From Ichthyophis bannanicus (lineage: Eukaryota > Chordata > Amphibia > Gymnophiona > Ichthyophiidae), in contig CM066033.1 in assembly GCA_033557465.1 (NCBI GenBank), forward strand, positions 234,176,109 through 234,240,108: DNA of 64,000 bases, written 5' to 3'. Below the pieces are notes generated by a model, which saw only the letters and a list, made by a program, of their open reading frames with translations, did not search any database and had not been told where the DNA came from. Made by a program: the position numbers and the translations under genes. Below, piece by piece: positions 1 through 10,084 of this stretch. Numbering within the stretch: the stretch's first letter is position 1; the number at the start of each line of letters is the position of its first letter.

Positions 1-620
1 GGACGCGACAGCGCAGCTTGAGGATCGGATGAATTCAAGGCAGTAGGAGCAGGCTCCGTGGCTTTCGGCCCTGCAGGTAAGGCCTTCGGGCTCTGTCAGT
101 CTGCTGAGGCCTCCTTTTTGCAGTGGCTGTTGTTCTTGGCACCAAAATTCATTGGCAAAGGGGCGGCCATTTTCTCTCTAGGTATTTGGACCACATGGCG
201 AGAGTTGCAGTGAGCTGCCTGTGTGAGGAAGACGACAGGCAGAATAGCTAGATTTTTAGGTCTAGTGTTTCTTTCTTTTGTTTGTAGGTTTTTTGAGGCT
301 CGAGGGGGTTCCTCGGCCTTAAGGGGGCTGTTGTCAGTCCTCTTTATTTTTAAGTTTATTCTTAGTTTTATAGGACAGCAGTTTGGGCATTGATCTCTGA
401 TGCCACATGTTCTCTCCCTCCTAATCATGTCTCTGAGGAGCATCTGTTAAGTCCCGGGATATTAGGCAAATTGCCAGCTTTTAGGTTCAAGAGCAGAGCC
501 CTAACCTGTAGTTGGAAGGAGGGACAGGCTGGAAGTGTGCTTGAGACAGTAACTCTTTTTTGTATTCACAAACACCTGTGGTTTCACAGGGACAGGTTTG
601 GAAACCTTAGGATATAAAAA
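1..620. other. No gene seen; possible DIRS leader remnant
   Basis: I see no supported gene here. The first 200 bases (a short CTGCAGGTAAGG stretch, then a GGCGGCCATTTTC segment) resemble in style the untranslated leader of the DIRS element at 10.4-10.7 kb, which also has a GGTAAGTG motif followed by GGCGGCCATTTTG. The resemblance is short and could be chance. Bases 240-620 match nothing else that I can recognise in the window. Confidence 0.25.
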
Positions 621-627
621 AATATAT

Positions 628-935
628 ATATTTGGAGTGGAGGAGTAGCCTAGTGGTTGGGGCAAGGTACTTCAGGCCGGAAGGTCGGTGGTTCAAATCC
701 CACTAGAGGACAGCAACCTTGGGCCGGAAGGACTGGGGTTTCTAGTCCCACAGGTGCTCCTTGTGGTCTTGGGCAAGCCACTTAACCCTCCATAGCCCAT
801 GTTCCCTGTAAAATAGTTATCTCCAAGTTATAATACCCTGTTCAATGTAATTTCAGTTTGTTCAATGTAAACCGCACTGATGCAGAATAGCGCGGTATAT
901 AAGAGAATGTAAATAAATAAATAAATAATAACAGT
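628..935 (+). mobile_element. tRNA-derived SINE, full length, (AAAT)n tail
   Basis: The head carries RNA polymerase III promoter boxes: box A is TAGCCTAGTGG near 645 and box B is GGTTCAAATCC near 691. The body reads on through 'ttgtggtcttgggcaagcc', a segment found in all SINE copies of this window. The last 80 bases (AATGTAAACCGC, then GCGGTATATAAG and AAATAAATAAAT) match the 3' end of the L2 LINE at 56.4-56.5 kb. The element is therefore probably a SINE mobilised by that L2 family. Sister copies lie at about 2165, 26327, 33845, 41540, 43290 and 43705. Confidence 0.85.
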
Positions 936-2164
936 TAAACTGTGAACCAAGAAGTGCCTGTGCTATGGTCTATGGCCACCAGAGGGCAGCTGGTACACTC
1001 AATAGTGCCTCTCTGTGACCATGTATATGCAGCCATCTTCAGATTGATCTCTGCAAGTCAGGGAAGTAATAACCACAGGGCCACCTCATGGGCACTCAGG
1101 GGTTAGTGACTAAACAAGCAACTGTAATGTTCTACAAATCAAGATTATATGACCAAGATTTAAAGCTCTTAACTTCTGTATCGCTTGTTGGGCTCTGGTG
1201 CCCTAAAGGCCATCGGATGGCAGCGCTGCTCATGAATCACATATAGTATTCAGTGCCCCCATCCCTGGGGGGGGATGGTAAAATACAAAATCGTATTCTT
1301 CATCAGGTTCACACAGACAGCAATCTCTAAGACCTCCACTTGCAAGGTTGTCGGTGTATCCCACTACTATTTCTCTGACCGCAGGAAGGCCAGGGGTGCC
1401 TGTGTGTTTCATAGCTCCACTTAGCATGCCCTTCCCAGGAAATTCTCATCTATTTCTAGAGCCTGTGCTGTCAGAGCAGGGCTTTAAGCACTTAGCAGGG
1501 GCACTGACCTGTCTTACCATCTTGTTAAAGGGCCCGTGCTGAGGGTGAAGAAAAGGATGTCTAGGTAGCACAGTCTGGGGCTTAGCGCTCCAGGGCACTG
1601 GAAGGTTTCATAGCGGAAGTCAATACTCTGTGTCTGCTCCATGCTTCAGCCTATGTTCAAGCGTGCTCGCTGCACTGTGTTTGGGTGACAGGTGCTGGGT
1701 CACCCGTATATGTAGATGTGCATTTTGTATGTGCTCACAATTGCTTAGGCATGATTTTTGGGTGCACTCTTTGCAGAGTGAGACTGCGTTTCTTTGCTCA
1801 GACTGTATTATCAGGCTAAGGTAATTTCTCCAGTAATGGGGGGATGTCGATTGTAATAAAGTGCGTGAGGTCCTCATGGTGTTACATGAGGTTGGAGATG
1901 CAGTCATGGGATCTGCTGTGGAGGAGCTACAGTGTCACCGTCACCAGTTTCCCTTTCTCTTTGGGCTTTGCTCTCAGATCCTACCCCCTCTTTCTCTCTG
2001 ATGTCCAGGACACAAGGTCCCTGGCCCACTGGACAATCTATTCTCAGCCTTTTCTCAATGCTGGCAGAAGGACTGGGAGAGCGAGAAAGGAAGACCAGGA
2101 ACCAGCACCAGCTCTGATGTCTCTCCACTGCCAGTGTTTGCTACGGTCACATATTCCCAGTCAG
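936..2164. other. Non-coding stretch without recognisable repeat
   Basis: About 1.2 kb between two SINEs. Open frames here are short (at most about 110 codons), overlap on both strands and show no protein signature, so I call no gene. The one element of note is a strong CTCF-like motif at 973-991, listed separately. This may be the oldest unique sequence in the first 10 kb. Confidence 0.4.
973..991 (+). promoter_or_regulatory. Putative CTCF-binding site
   Basis: The sequence TGGCCACCAGAGGGCAGCT closely follows the vertebrate CTCF core consensus (CCACCAGRGGGCRS with an upstream TGG). It lies about 40 bases after the tail of the SINE at 628-935. CTCF sites set chromatin loop anchors, and motif orientation matters; this one is on the plus strand. 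Whether it is bound cannot be told from sequence. Confidence 0.5.
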
Positions 2165-2435
2165 TTATTTATTTGAGTATACTGATTGCCTACAGGTCAG
2201 GGTGGCATGCAGTCGATTACGGTATTTCTATTTCCCTTGTCCCTGAAAGGCTCACAATTTATGTTTTGGTACCTGAGGCAGAAGGTTAAGTCACTTAAAG
2301 AAGGCCAGAAGGACCACCGGTGGGACCAGAAACCCCAGTTTTTATGGCCCAAGGTTGGTGGTCTCGATTGGAATTCAAACCCTTGGTCCTCTGGCAACTT
2401 GCCTCAACCACTAGGCCACACTGCTCCATGTGAGC
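2165..2435 (-). mobile_element. tRNA-derived SINE, reverse copy, diverged
   Basis: Read on the minus strand the copy starts near 2435 with the box A region (a reverse complement of GGCCTAGTGGTTGAGGCAAG is visible at about 2400-2420) and a box B-like GTTTGAATTCC near 2375. It ends towards 2165 with the segment 'gagcctttcagggacaaggg', which is shared with the SINE copy at 43290-43565. It is more diverged than the copy at 628 and lacks a clear (AAAT)n tail. Confidence 0.7.
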
Positions 2436-2514
2436 TAGCCACAGGGCCATAGGGCCAGGCGCAGCCCGTTACTTCCAAGGCAGAGACCTTGGGGAGGTTC
2501 CGTTCATAAGGATA

Positions 2515-2843
2515 CAAGAAATAGGTCAGACCAAGCTCTTTCAGGTCCAGTATCCTGTTTCCTAGGGTAGCCAATCCAGGTCTTAAGGACCTGGCTGGTT
2601 TCCAAAAAGACGAATAGGCTACTCAATGCTTGTATTGGGGCAAGCGGTGGATTCATATATGCTCATATTTTAAGGGTTCCGTTGCATGTACAACATATGT
2701 GACGCTCTGTTGGGTTGTGTGCCTTGTAGAATATCTTGAATTGGTGAAAGTTGGTATAAAAAAAAAATGTAATAATTTTCCAGCTTCTCTTTAATAAAAG
2801 GTTATGGACCTTTCCTCCGGGAGCTTGGCCAAAACCTTTGTTA
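2515..2843 (-). mobile_element. CR1 LINE 3' end, decayed, with a small insertion
   Basis: The plus strand shows the reverse complement of the CR1 3' end common in this window: 'ggtcagaccaag', then 'ccagtatcctgtttcc', and later 'ttatggacctttcctcc' near 2800, which encodes the ORF2 C-terminus on the minus strand. Bases 2650-2785 are foreign to other copies and end in a run of ten A's at about 2758. That suggests a small poly(A)-tailed insertion of unknown family. The copy is cut at about 2843 by the adjoining DIRS remnant. Confidence 0.7.
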
Positions 2844-2879
2844 AACTCCGCTACGTTTGGAGATCGTTTCGCGCAAGGC

Positions 2880-3195
2880 TCTTGGAGTACACAGGAGACC
2901 CAGTGGTCAATCAACCGACTGGAAATGTGAGCGATACGCCGGGCATTGCAGGAGTTCGAAGCTATGGTGACAGGTCGAGCGGTGCGAGTACTGTCCGACA
3001 ACTCCGCGGCGGTGGCCTACATCAATCAGCAGGCAGAACTGGAAGTGTGGCCATAGAGGCCGCGGCAGAGGGTCTGTGTGTGTGGATAGAGCTTTGGCTG
3101 CCAGTGTTTTCGGTGGCGCATGTTGCAGGTAAGGACATTGTGACAGCAGATTTCCTCAGCTGGGTCCGAGTAGATGCCGGAGAATGGGAGTAGCA
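2880..3195 (+). pseudogene. DIRS RNase H fragment
   Basis: The translation contains RVLSDNSAAVAYINQQ and later AHVAGKDIVTADFLS, matching RVLSDNAAAVAYVNRQ and AHIAGTDNVMADFLS in DIRS-1. RNase H degrades the RNA strand of RNA:DNA hybrids during reverse transcription. The start is cut by the element's truncation, and the frame shifts or stops repeatedly when compared with DIRS-1. Non-functional. Confidence 0.8.
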
Positions 3196-3599
3196 TCCGG
3201 AGGTGTTCGCACAGATCGGTCGCATATGGGGACAGCCAGTAATGAACCTCATGGCGGTGTTTCACTCTGTGTAAACGGATCGCTTCTTCAGCAGACGACG
3301 CGAAAGGAGGTCGGAAGGCATCGGCGCACTGTTTCAATGGCGGCCGTCATCCGGTCTTCTCTATGTCTTTCCATCGGGGGCACTCATAGGTCAAGTGGTT
3401 CTACGTATCGAAGCGCTTCGGGGAAACGTGTGGTTGGGGGCCTCGGGCTGGCCGAGGAGCCCGTGGTATGCCTGCCTCATACGGTTGCTCGATGGGAATC
3501 CATGGAGGTTTCCGACATTGGAGATTCTGTTGCTACGGAGTTCCCTTTGAATGCCTCAGGTGCATCAGTTTTTGCTTACGGGGTGGCCATTGAAAGGGC

Positions 3600-4632
3600 A
3601 AGCTTAAGGAAAAAGAGTTGTTCAGCAGCAGTCTTTGCCACCTTGCCGCAAATAAAAAAAAGTCTACGGCCCTTGCATATGTGCATATATGGCGCATCTT
3701 TGAGGACGGGTGCTCGCGGAGGCACGCTCTTGCGACAACAGTGTCAGTTCCCTTGGTATTACGTTTTCTGCAGGATGGGTTTGGTAAAGGTAGGTCCTGG
3801 AGAGTTCAGTTAGCAGCTCTGTCTTGCTATAGGGGCAAAGGACAGGGAGTGGCTCTCATGCACAGGTCGATGTGGTACGCTTTCTCAGGCAGTTACCAGA
3901 CTGTAGCCCTCTCATAGGATATAAATTCCACCGGGGAAGCTCAAGTTGGTTTTAGGAGCGTTAGCTAGCGCGCCATTGGGGCCCTTGCAACAGGCGTAGG
4001 TTAAGGGTTTTGCCTTGAAGACGGTATGTTTGATGGTCATCTGTTCGGTGAGGCGATTTTCAGAGTTGCAGGCGTTGACCTGTCAGGAATCATTTTTTGT
4101 CTGTCTCCAGACAGAAGGTGGCCTGGCGGCTGGTTTCATCATTGTTGTCAAAGGTGGTTTCTATGTTCACCTAACTAAAATAGTCTCTCTTTCAGTGCTA
4201 GGTGTGGCGGAGGGGAGCGTATTGAACCATAGCTTGCGTTGTTTGGACATCAAGAGAGCGCTGCGGCAGTGTTTAAAGGTTTCAGAAACTTTTGCAAGGC
4301 GGATTGTCTCTCTTCGGGGTATTCGGAGGGCCCCGCAAAGGGAAGAGGCAGCGAAGGAGTCCATATCTGGATGGATTGGAGTGGCGAGTGCGTCAGATTA
4401 TCTTCTACGGGACCGTACAGTCCCAGGGAGCTTACGAGCTCACTCTACCAGAGTGCAAGCGTCTTCTTGGACGGAGCACAGTTTGTTTCCGCCAGTGGAC
4501 ATCTGTAGGGAGGCCTCTTGGTTGTCTCTCCATACTTTCAGTAAGCACTACCGCCTAGATGTTCTGGCGGCTAAGGATGCCGTTTTCAGGGAGGCGGTGT
4601 TGAGATCCGGCTGGAAAGGTCCCTCCCAATGA
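3600..4632 (+). pseudogene. DIRS tyrosine recombinase, frameshifted
   Basis: The N-terminal part reads TALAYVHIWRIFEDGCSRR at about 3675. The C-terminal part is open from 4015 to 4632 (205 codons) and holds the catalytic signatures VRRFSELQAL (first Arg), LRAHSTR (His and second Arg) and FSKHYRLDV (nucleophilic Tyr). This family integrates the circular DIRS DNA intermediate. The central part, about 3800-4010, is out of frame, so the gene is dead. It ends with a TGA just before the internal complementary region, the same arrangement as in DIRS-1. Confidence 0.85.
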
Positions 4633-4647
4633 TTACTGCTCTGATAC

Positions 4648-4752
4648 ATCCCAGAGGTTGAGGACTAAACTGGAGGAACGATAAGGAAATAGGAATTACA
4701 CTTACCTGGTAATTGTGGTTCCTTGAGTGACTCCAGTTTAGTCCTCATTCCC
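4648..4752 (+). repeat. DIRS internal complementary region
   Basis: This stretch contains GAGGTTGAGGACTAAACTGG followed by the reverse complement of the element's right terminus (it includes TTACCTGGTAATTGTGG). In DIRS elements such a region is complementary to both element ends and serves as template to finish a circular DNA. The left part should match a left terminal repeat, which is absent here because of the truncation. Confidence 0.8.
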
Positions 4753-5187
4753 GCCCGGGGATGGGGTCTTAGCAGTGGTCTTTCTGTTGGGGGAAGTGCA
4801 AGGTTAAAAGTGGATATAGGCCTTCACTGGTGTTCAGTCGTATTGATGCTTCCATTTGTTTTGCGCTATATTGTTATATTATTATATTATGATATTGTTA
4901 TTTATTGTTATATATATTGCTATATTGCTCTGGATTGTTTAGGGCTAGGCATTCGATGGAAAGGAGAGCATGCAGGAAGCAGTCCCTTTCCTTCTGGAAA
5001 GGGAGTAGTAGGTAGATAGGTTATATGTTCTGCGTGCCCTTGAGTATAATGTTAAGTTAAAAAAAAAAAAAAAGGTTACTGATTTTTTGCTCCTTTGAGT
5101 CTGCTCTGTTAATAGTTCACTGGGGGTTGATGGGAGAGACCAGTGATGTCATGAGTTTGACATGCCCAGTCTCCAAGCTGCAGGAGG

Positions 5188-5265
5188 AGGTTCACTACCA
5201 GAGGTTGAGGACTAAACTGGAGTCACTCAAGGAACCACAATTACCAGGTAAGTGTAATTCCTATA
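5188..5265 (+). repeat. DIRS right terminal repeat with splice-donor-like motif
   Basis: The terminus reads GAGGACTAAACTGGAGTCAC and ends ACCAGGTAAGTGTAATTCC, the reverse complement of bases in the internal region at 4648-4752. CAG/GTAAGT at 5245-5253 is a perfect match to the 5' splice-site consensus; see the finding on DIRS ends. Confidence 0.8.
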
Positions 5266-5690
5266 GAACATAAGAACATAAGATATGCCATACTGGGTCA
5301 GACCAAGGTCCATCAAGCCCAGTATTCTGTTTCCAACAGTGGCCAATCTAGGTCATATGTACCTAGCAGTTTCCCCAAGAGACACAAGTTCCACAATGCT
5401 TGTACTGGGTCAAGCATTGATATCTTCGGTCACTTCTTAATAACGGTTTATGGACCTTTCCTCCAGGAACTTGTCCAAACCTTTTTTAAACCCAGCTACA
5501 CTAACAGCCTTTACTACATCCTCCGGTAACAAATTCCAGAGTTTGATTACACGTTGAGTGAAAAAATATTTTCTTTTATTAGTCTTAAATAGTTTACCCT
5601 GTAGCTTCATTGCATGTCCCCTAGTCTTTCTATATTCTGATAACGTAAACAATCGATCTACGTTTACCCGTTCCACTCTGTTCATTTTCT
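5266..5690 (-). mobile_element. CR1 LINE 3' end, minus strand
   Basis: Minus-strand copy beginning at its 3' terminus with two units of the octamer TTATGTTC (seen as GAACATAAGAACATAAG on the plus strand), as in CR1-family 3' ends. An open frame of 82 codons (5437-5685) encodes the ORF2 C-terminus with [20 protein letters not shown]. It stops abruptly at about 5690, where the hAT-like element begins. It abuts the DIRS-3 right end. Confidence 0.9.
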
Positions 5691-6069
5691 AACGTTTCTT
5701 GTTTGGGCATTTTATTTTTCAGTTATAATTGCCCCAGTCACTTTCTTCTGCTTTCTTTGTGTCTTCTGCTAACTCTCCATTGTCTGTTGTCCATTTGTCC
5801 TTTCTTCTCTTCTAGTTTTTTCCATTCTCTCTACATCTGCCTGTAACATACTGATCTTTCCCCTTTTGCTCTTTCCTCTATTTCTTTCTTTATTCTTTTT
5901 TCATCCACTCAAAATTTCACCCCTCCATCCTCAATCCCCACTAACTCTCCCAATATTCAGCCAATCATAGATTTTTCTTCCATCCTCACTCCCCCAGCTT
6001 CTTTTTTTCTCCTGCCAGTCCAGCCCAATCCCCTTCTGGTCATCACCTAGCATCATCTCCCTTCTAGTT

Positions 6070-6560
6070 CTAGCCCCTCCCAGCATCCACTCCCTTCCAG
6101 TTCCATTCACACATCCCCCCCGCATCAGCCCATTTCAAGTCTTAGCCCCCCCAGTATCAGCCCTCCTCCAGTCCCTCCCAGCATCTACTCCCTTCCAGTC
6201 CTAGTCCCCCATTCACCAGCATCAGCCCATTTCCAGTCCTAACCCCCCAGTATCAGTCCTCCAGTCCCTCCTAGCATCAGCTCCCTTCTAGTCCCAGTCC
6301 CCCATCCCCAGCCCGTTTCCAGTCCTAACCCCCCCCCCCGGTATCAGTTCTCTTCCAGTCACTCCCAGCATCCACTAACTTCCAGTCTCAGTCTCCTACC
6401 CCACAACATCAGCCCATTTCCAGTTCTGGACCCCGCCGTTCCTGTTCTAGTCCATAGTCCCGTTCCCCCATTCCATTCTAGCCTCCCCCCCCCCCATTCC
6501 CATTTTCGTTCTAACCCCCAGTCCCTCCGTTCCCATTCTCTTTCCCATTCTAGCCCCAGT
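6070..6560 (+). repeat. C-rich degenerate tandem array in hAT-like copy
   Basis: Loosely repeated units of about 20-45 bases built on CATTTCCAGTCC followed by TAACCCCCC or AGCCCCCC. The same array, longer, lies at 50080-51400. The runs of C on this strand (G on the other) could form i-motif or G-quadruplex structures. There are no regular spacers and unit lengths vary, so it is not a CRISPR array. Confidence 0.75.
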
Positions 6561-6593
6561 CCCCTCCCGCCCCACCCACCACACTCCAAAAGA

Positions 6594-6937
6594 GGCCCCA
6601 CGCCTGACCGGCTGCAGAGGGAACCGGGGAGGCCTGAAGCCCCGGCTGACCTCTGAACAGCCACGGGAGTAAAGAGCGTTGTTTGCCTTCTGTCCCATGG
6701 CTATGATATAAAGGAGCCTGCCGATGTGCTAAGTGCTGGAAGGTCAAATGAGGGCACATCCTATGTGCCCCCCATTTAACCTCCCGGTACTCAGCGCGCT
6801 GACAGGTTCCTTTTTATCACAGCCGCAGGAGAGAAGGCAAATGCCATTCTTTACTCCCGTAGCTGTTCAGAGGTCAGCCGGGACTTCGGGCTTCCCCGGC
6901 TCCCTCTGCAGCCGGTCAGGCACAGGGCGCCCAAGGT
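6594..6937. repeat. Imperfect palindrome, arms about 165 bp
   Basis: The left arm (from GCCTGACCGGCTGCAGAGGG) pairs with the right arm (ending CCCTCTGCAGCCGGTCAGGC), with the centre near 6767. The arms differ by small substitutions and indels. A palindrome of similar size but different sequence sits at the same place, just inside the GGCCGGCCCTG end, in the copy at 49111-51941. Confidence 0.8.
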
Positions 6938-6987
6938 GTGGGGCCATGTGTGGGCAACATTCCTGCACAATGAATGGGCCGGCCCTG

Positions 6988-7691
6988 GTTAGAGCACAGC
7001 ACCAACAGCACAGAGCACCAGAGGTTCTGAGTATGCCCTGCACTAATGTTTTATTGTCAATGCTGCCGCTGCAGCACCCAGAGAGGGGCAGCTGTGGTGA
7101 CCATAGGACTGGGGGTGAGAACAGAATAGGCAGCAGGAATAAGGGTCCGCTTAGGATGCCTTATGTCCTTGCATCGGCCTTGCTTACCTTGATTATTCAG
7201 GGAAGGAAAGTAAGCATGGAAGTTCTCATTGCACACAACACACAGTTCTGCCTCTCTGTTCTGCAATGCTTTGCCAAACTGTCTCTTCTTCACTCAAAAG
7301 AAACACAGGGTTGCCTAGCAACCCCAGCAGCGCTCAGCCGGTAGCACTAGTCACACAGCTGCTGCACATGCACCTTGCTGCACCACAATTTGTGATCCAT
7401 AAAAGCAGATGCCTCTCTCTTCTGCATTTTGCCCTGGCCTCTGTCAAAATATTGCACCAGCCCCCATGCAAACAGTATTTGAAAAAAAAATTAAAAATCT
7501 ATTTAAACTTGTTGAAGGGAGGAACCTCAGTTACTCTAGAGGATAGCCCTGAAATCCAGAAGGGAAAAGAGGAGACCTCATGGAGCAGATTCCTCTAGTG
7601 AATATTCAATTATGTAGTAGGAATGCAACCAGGAAGAATGTTTCAGGTGCTAAATCACTTGTCTCGAAAATGTACCTGAGTAAAGTTGTTT
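6988..7691. other. Unassigned non-coding sequence
   Basis: Between the end of the hAT-like element and the outer Tc1. I see no repeat signature, no convincing ORF (those present are below 110 codons without protein features) and no RNA gene. It contains A-runs near 7480 and 7490. Confidence 0.35.
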
Positions 7692-7911
7692 TAGTTAGGG
7701 TCAATATTTTTGGCACCCTTGCATTTTAGGTATGTTGTGTACAGTATCTTGAGAAATAATTGGAAATATTCCAACTGTATGTCATCATAATATTTAATAG
7801 TATGTTCAAAGGTATACCATACATAAAAGATGTCTGTGCAATGTAGATGTAGTAATTTCTGGGGGGGAAAAAAACAAAATATGACCTGGACAGGATTAAT
7901 GGCACCCTTCA

Positions 7912-8186
7912 CTAATATTTGGTTGCACAAACCTTTGCAGTGATGATAGTTTCCAAATGTTTCTTGTAGCCATCTATAAGTTTTGTACATCTGTCTGCTG
8001 GTAGTTTCTCCCACTCTTCAACTGCAGTTTGTTCCACCTCATGAATTTTTCCAGGATTTGTTTTACCAATGGCAGATTTCAGCTCTTTCCAAAGGTTCTC
8101 AATTGGATTGAGATCAGGACTCAATCCTGGCCAGTTTAAAATAGTCCATTTTTTCCTTTTTAACCATTCTTTTGTACTTCTGGATG
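7912..8186 (-). pseudogene. Outer Tc1 transposase, C-terminal piece
   Basis: The minus-strand translation contains WPGLSPDLNPIENLWKELK, the conserved Tc1 segment before the last catalytic acidic residue (Tc1 DDE: the E is in PIENLW), then EEWEKLPADRCTKLIDGYKK. A Tc1 transposase cuts and pastes at TA sites. This piece joins in frame to the piece at 9721-9890 when the inner Tc1 plus one TA is removed (the codons for KHTSRSTKEW are restored). Confidence 0.9.
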
Positions 8187-9720
8187 TACAGTGCATTGCA
8201 AAAGTATTCATCCCCTCTATGTTTGTCCTGTTTTGTCGCATTACAACCTGGAATTAAAATGGAGTTTTAGGGGTTAGCACCATGTGATATACACACATGC
8301 CTATGACTTTGAAGGTGCAAAATATTCTTTATTGTGACACAAACAGTAATTAAGAGAAAAAAATGAAAGCAGGAGGGTGCAAAGTCAATATGTTGTATAG
8401 CCACCTTTTGCTGCAATTACAGCTGCAAGTCTCTTGGGATATGTCTCTATTAGCTTACCACATCTAGTCACTGGGATTTTCACCCCCTCCTTCAAGTTAA
8501 ATGGGTTACGTTGGTGAACAGCAATCTTCAAGTAATGCCACAGATTCTCAATTTGATTGAGTTTTGGGCTTTGACTAAGCCATTCCAAGACATTTAAATG
8601 TTTCCCTTTAAACTAGCTTTAGCAGTATGTTTAGGGTCATTGTCCTGCTGGAAAGTGAACCTTCATCCCAGTCTCAAATCTCTGGCAGACTAAAATAGGC
8701 TTTCCTCAATTGCGCTGTATTTAGTGCTATCCATTGTTCCTACAATCCTGACCAGTTTTCCTGTCCCCACAGCATGATGCTGCCACCACAATGTTTCACT
8801 GTGGGAATGGTCTTCTCGGGGTGATGGGAAGTGTTGGGTTTGCGCCACACATGGCATTTCCCATGATGGCCAAATAGTTCAATTTTTGTCTCATCTGACC
8901 ACAGAACCTTCTTCCATGTGTTTGGAGGATCTGCCACATGCTGTTGTGCAAACTCCAAACATGTTTTCTTATTTCTTTCTTTCAGCAATGGCTTTTTTCT
9001 GGCCACTCTTCCAAAAAGCCTCACTCTGTGGAATGTATGGCTTAAAGTGGTCCTATGGACAGATACTCCCATCTCCGCTGTGGATCCTTGCAGCTCCTTC
9101 ACTGTTATCCTTGGTGTCTTTGTAGCATCTCTGATCAATGCCCTCCTTGCCCGGTCTGTGAGTTTTGGTTGGGGGCCATCTCTTGTCAGGTTTGTAGTGG
9201 TGCCGTATTCTTTCTATTTTGTTGTAATGGATTTAATGGTGCTCTATGGGATATTCAGAATGTGGGATATTTTTTTGTAATGCAACCCTGATCTATATGT
9301 CTCTGACCTATTTGGAGTGCTTCTTGGTTGCTTGCTTATTGGTGTTGCAGAGTCAGGGGGCTTTCAGAACAGGTATATTTATACAGGCATCATTTGACAG
9401 ATCATGTGACACTGATTGCACACAGGTGGACCCTAATCAACTAATTATGTGATCTCTGAGGTTAGGTGGCTGGACCAGATCTTATTAAGGGGTTTCATAG
9501 CAAAAGGGATGAGTACATATGCACTCACAACTTTTCAGTTTTTACTTGATTTTTTATGTATACAAGTTATTTTATTGTCATTTCAGTTCTCCAGTTTCGG
9601 CTATATTGTTAGGTCCATTACTTAACATCCAAATGAACCTGCACTTTCATTCTAGGTTGTATGTAATGTGACAAAACAGGACAAAAACCAAGAGGATGAA
9701 TACCTTTGCAAGGCACTGTA
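8187..9720 (-). mobile_element. Inner Tc1 transposon, complete ends
   Basis: Bounded by TA at 8187-8188 and 9719-9720. The ends are inverted repeats: CAGTGCATTGCAAAAGTATT from 8189, and CAGTGCCTTGCAAAGGTATT read inwards from 9718. The element is 1,530 bp without the duplication, a normal Tc1 length. Its transposase lies on the minus strand and is decayed. It sits inside the outer Tc1's transposase gene and so is younger than that insertion. Confidence 0.92.
8385..9138 (-). pseudogene. Inner Tc1 transposase, decayed
   Basis: The N-terminal part (8740-9138) has RDATKTPRITVKELQ (helix-turn-helix region), then KVLWSDETKIELFG with the first catalytic Asp (WSDE), and GGSIMLWG. The C-terminal part (8385-8588) has SPKLNQIENLWHYLK with the final Glu and ends LAAVIAAKGGYTTY, the usual Tc1 end. 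The stretch 8590-8740 between them is out of frame or altered, including the region of the second catalytic Asp. Not functional. Confidence 0.88.
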
Positions 9721-9890
9721 TGTTTTAGGCCATTGTCCTGCTGGAGGACCCATGACCTTTGACCAAGACCTAGCTTTCCGACACAAGGTAGCAGATTTTG
9801 TTCCAAAATACCTTGGTATTCCTCTGACTTCATGATTCCTTTAATATGTTCCAGGCTTCCAGTTCCTGAGGCAGTAAAACAGCCCCACAA
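9721..9890 (-). pseudogene. Outer Tc1 transposase, middle piece
   Basis: The minus-strand translation starts LWGCFTASGTGSLEHIKG and ends WVLQQDNGLKHT, the segment carrying the second catalytic Asp (QQDN in Tc1 transposases). To the left it joins the C-terminal piece across the inner Tc1; to the right it joins the N-terminal piece at about 26659 across the mariner. Confidence 0.88.
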
Positions 9891-9950
9891 TACCAGGTGA
9901 GATCAAAAAGTATCGAGACCTGTACAATAACACAAGTATAACACTGACAG

Positions 9951-10084
9951 TTCCTGAGCGGGAGCCCAGTTTAGTCCTCTACATCCGGGTAGTGCACCTC
10001 CTCCTGCAGCAAGGAGACTGGACCAATCAACTCTTTAGTACTCTAGCCCGCTTACTGCTGGAACTCCCATCAGCCCTCCAGTGT
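9951..10084 (+). repeat. DIRS-1 left inverted terminal repeat
   Basis: From TTCCTGAGCGGGAGCCCAG to CCATCAGCCCTCCAGTG. Bases from about 9970 on are the reverse complement of 15814-15935 in the right repeat. The outermost 20 bases differ from the right end but match the internal complementary region, as is typical for DIRS ends. Confidence 0.92.

Larger units (their letters stand above)
2844..5265 (+). mobile_element. DIRS-like retrotransposon, 5'-truncated (DIRS-3)
   Basis: The right half of a DIRS element. In order it holds an RNase H region (about 2880-3195), a methyltransferase-like region (about 3200-3600), a tyrosine recombinase gene (about 3600-4632), an internal complementary region (about 4648-4752) and the right terminal repeat (about 5188-5265). 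The internal region contains the reverse complement of the right end, as expected for DIRS elements, which integrate by a tyrosine recombinase and make no target duplication. Gag and reverse transcriptase are missing. Frames are broken in several places. It is close to, but clearly older than, DIRS-1 at 9951-15975. Confidence 0.85.
5691..6987 (+). mobile_element. hAT-like composite element, 5'-truncated
   Basis: Bases 5700-5860 match 49735-49880 in the larger copy at 49111-51941 (for example TCTGCTAACTCTCCAT and GTCCATTTGTCC). Both copies then run into a C-rich array of CCATTTCCAGTCCTAACCCC-type units, then a large palindrome, and both end in GGGCCGGCCCTG. The reverse complement of this end, CAGGGCCGGCCC, looks like a hAT terminal repeat. 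No transposase is visible, so the element is non-autonomous. The left end is missing. Confidence 0.65.

Noticed and set aside
628..720. tRNA-like sequence with box A and box B
   Set aside because: It continues into a SINE body and LINE-like tail and recurs six more times. It is a SINE head, not a tRNA gene.
3184..3813. A 209-codon open frame in DIRS-3
   Set aside because: It lies out of frame over the methyltransferase-like and recombinase regions; the counterpart in DIRS-1 is also only a shadow.
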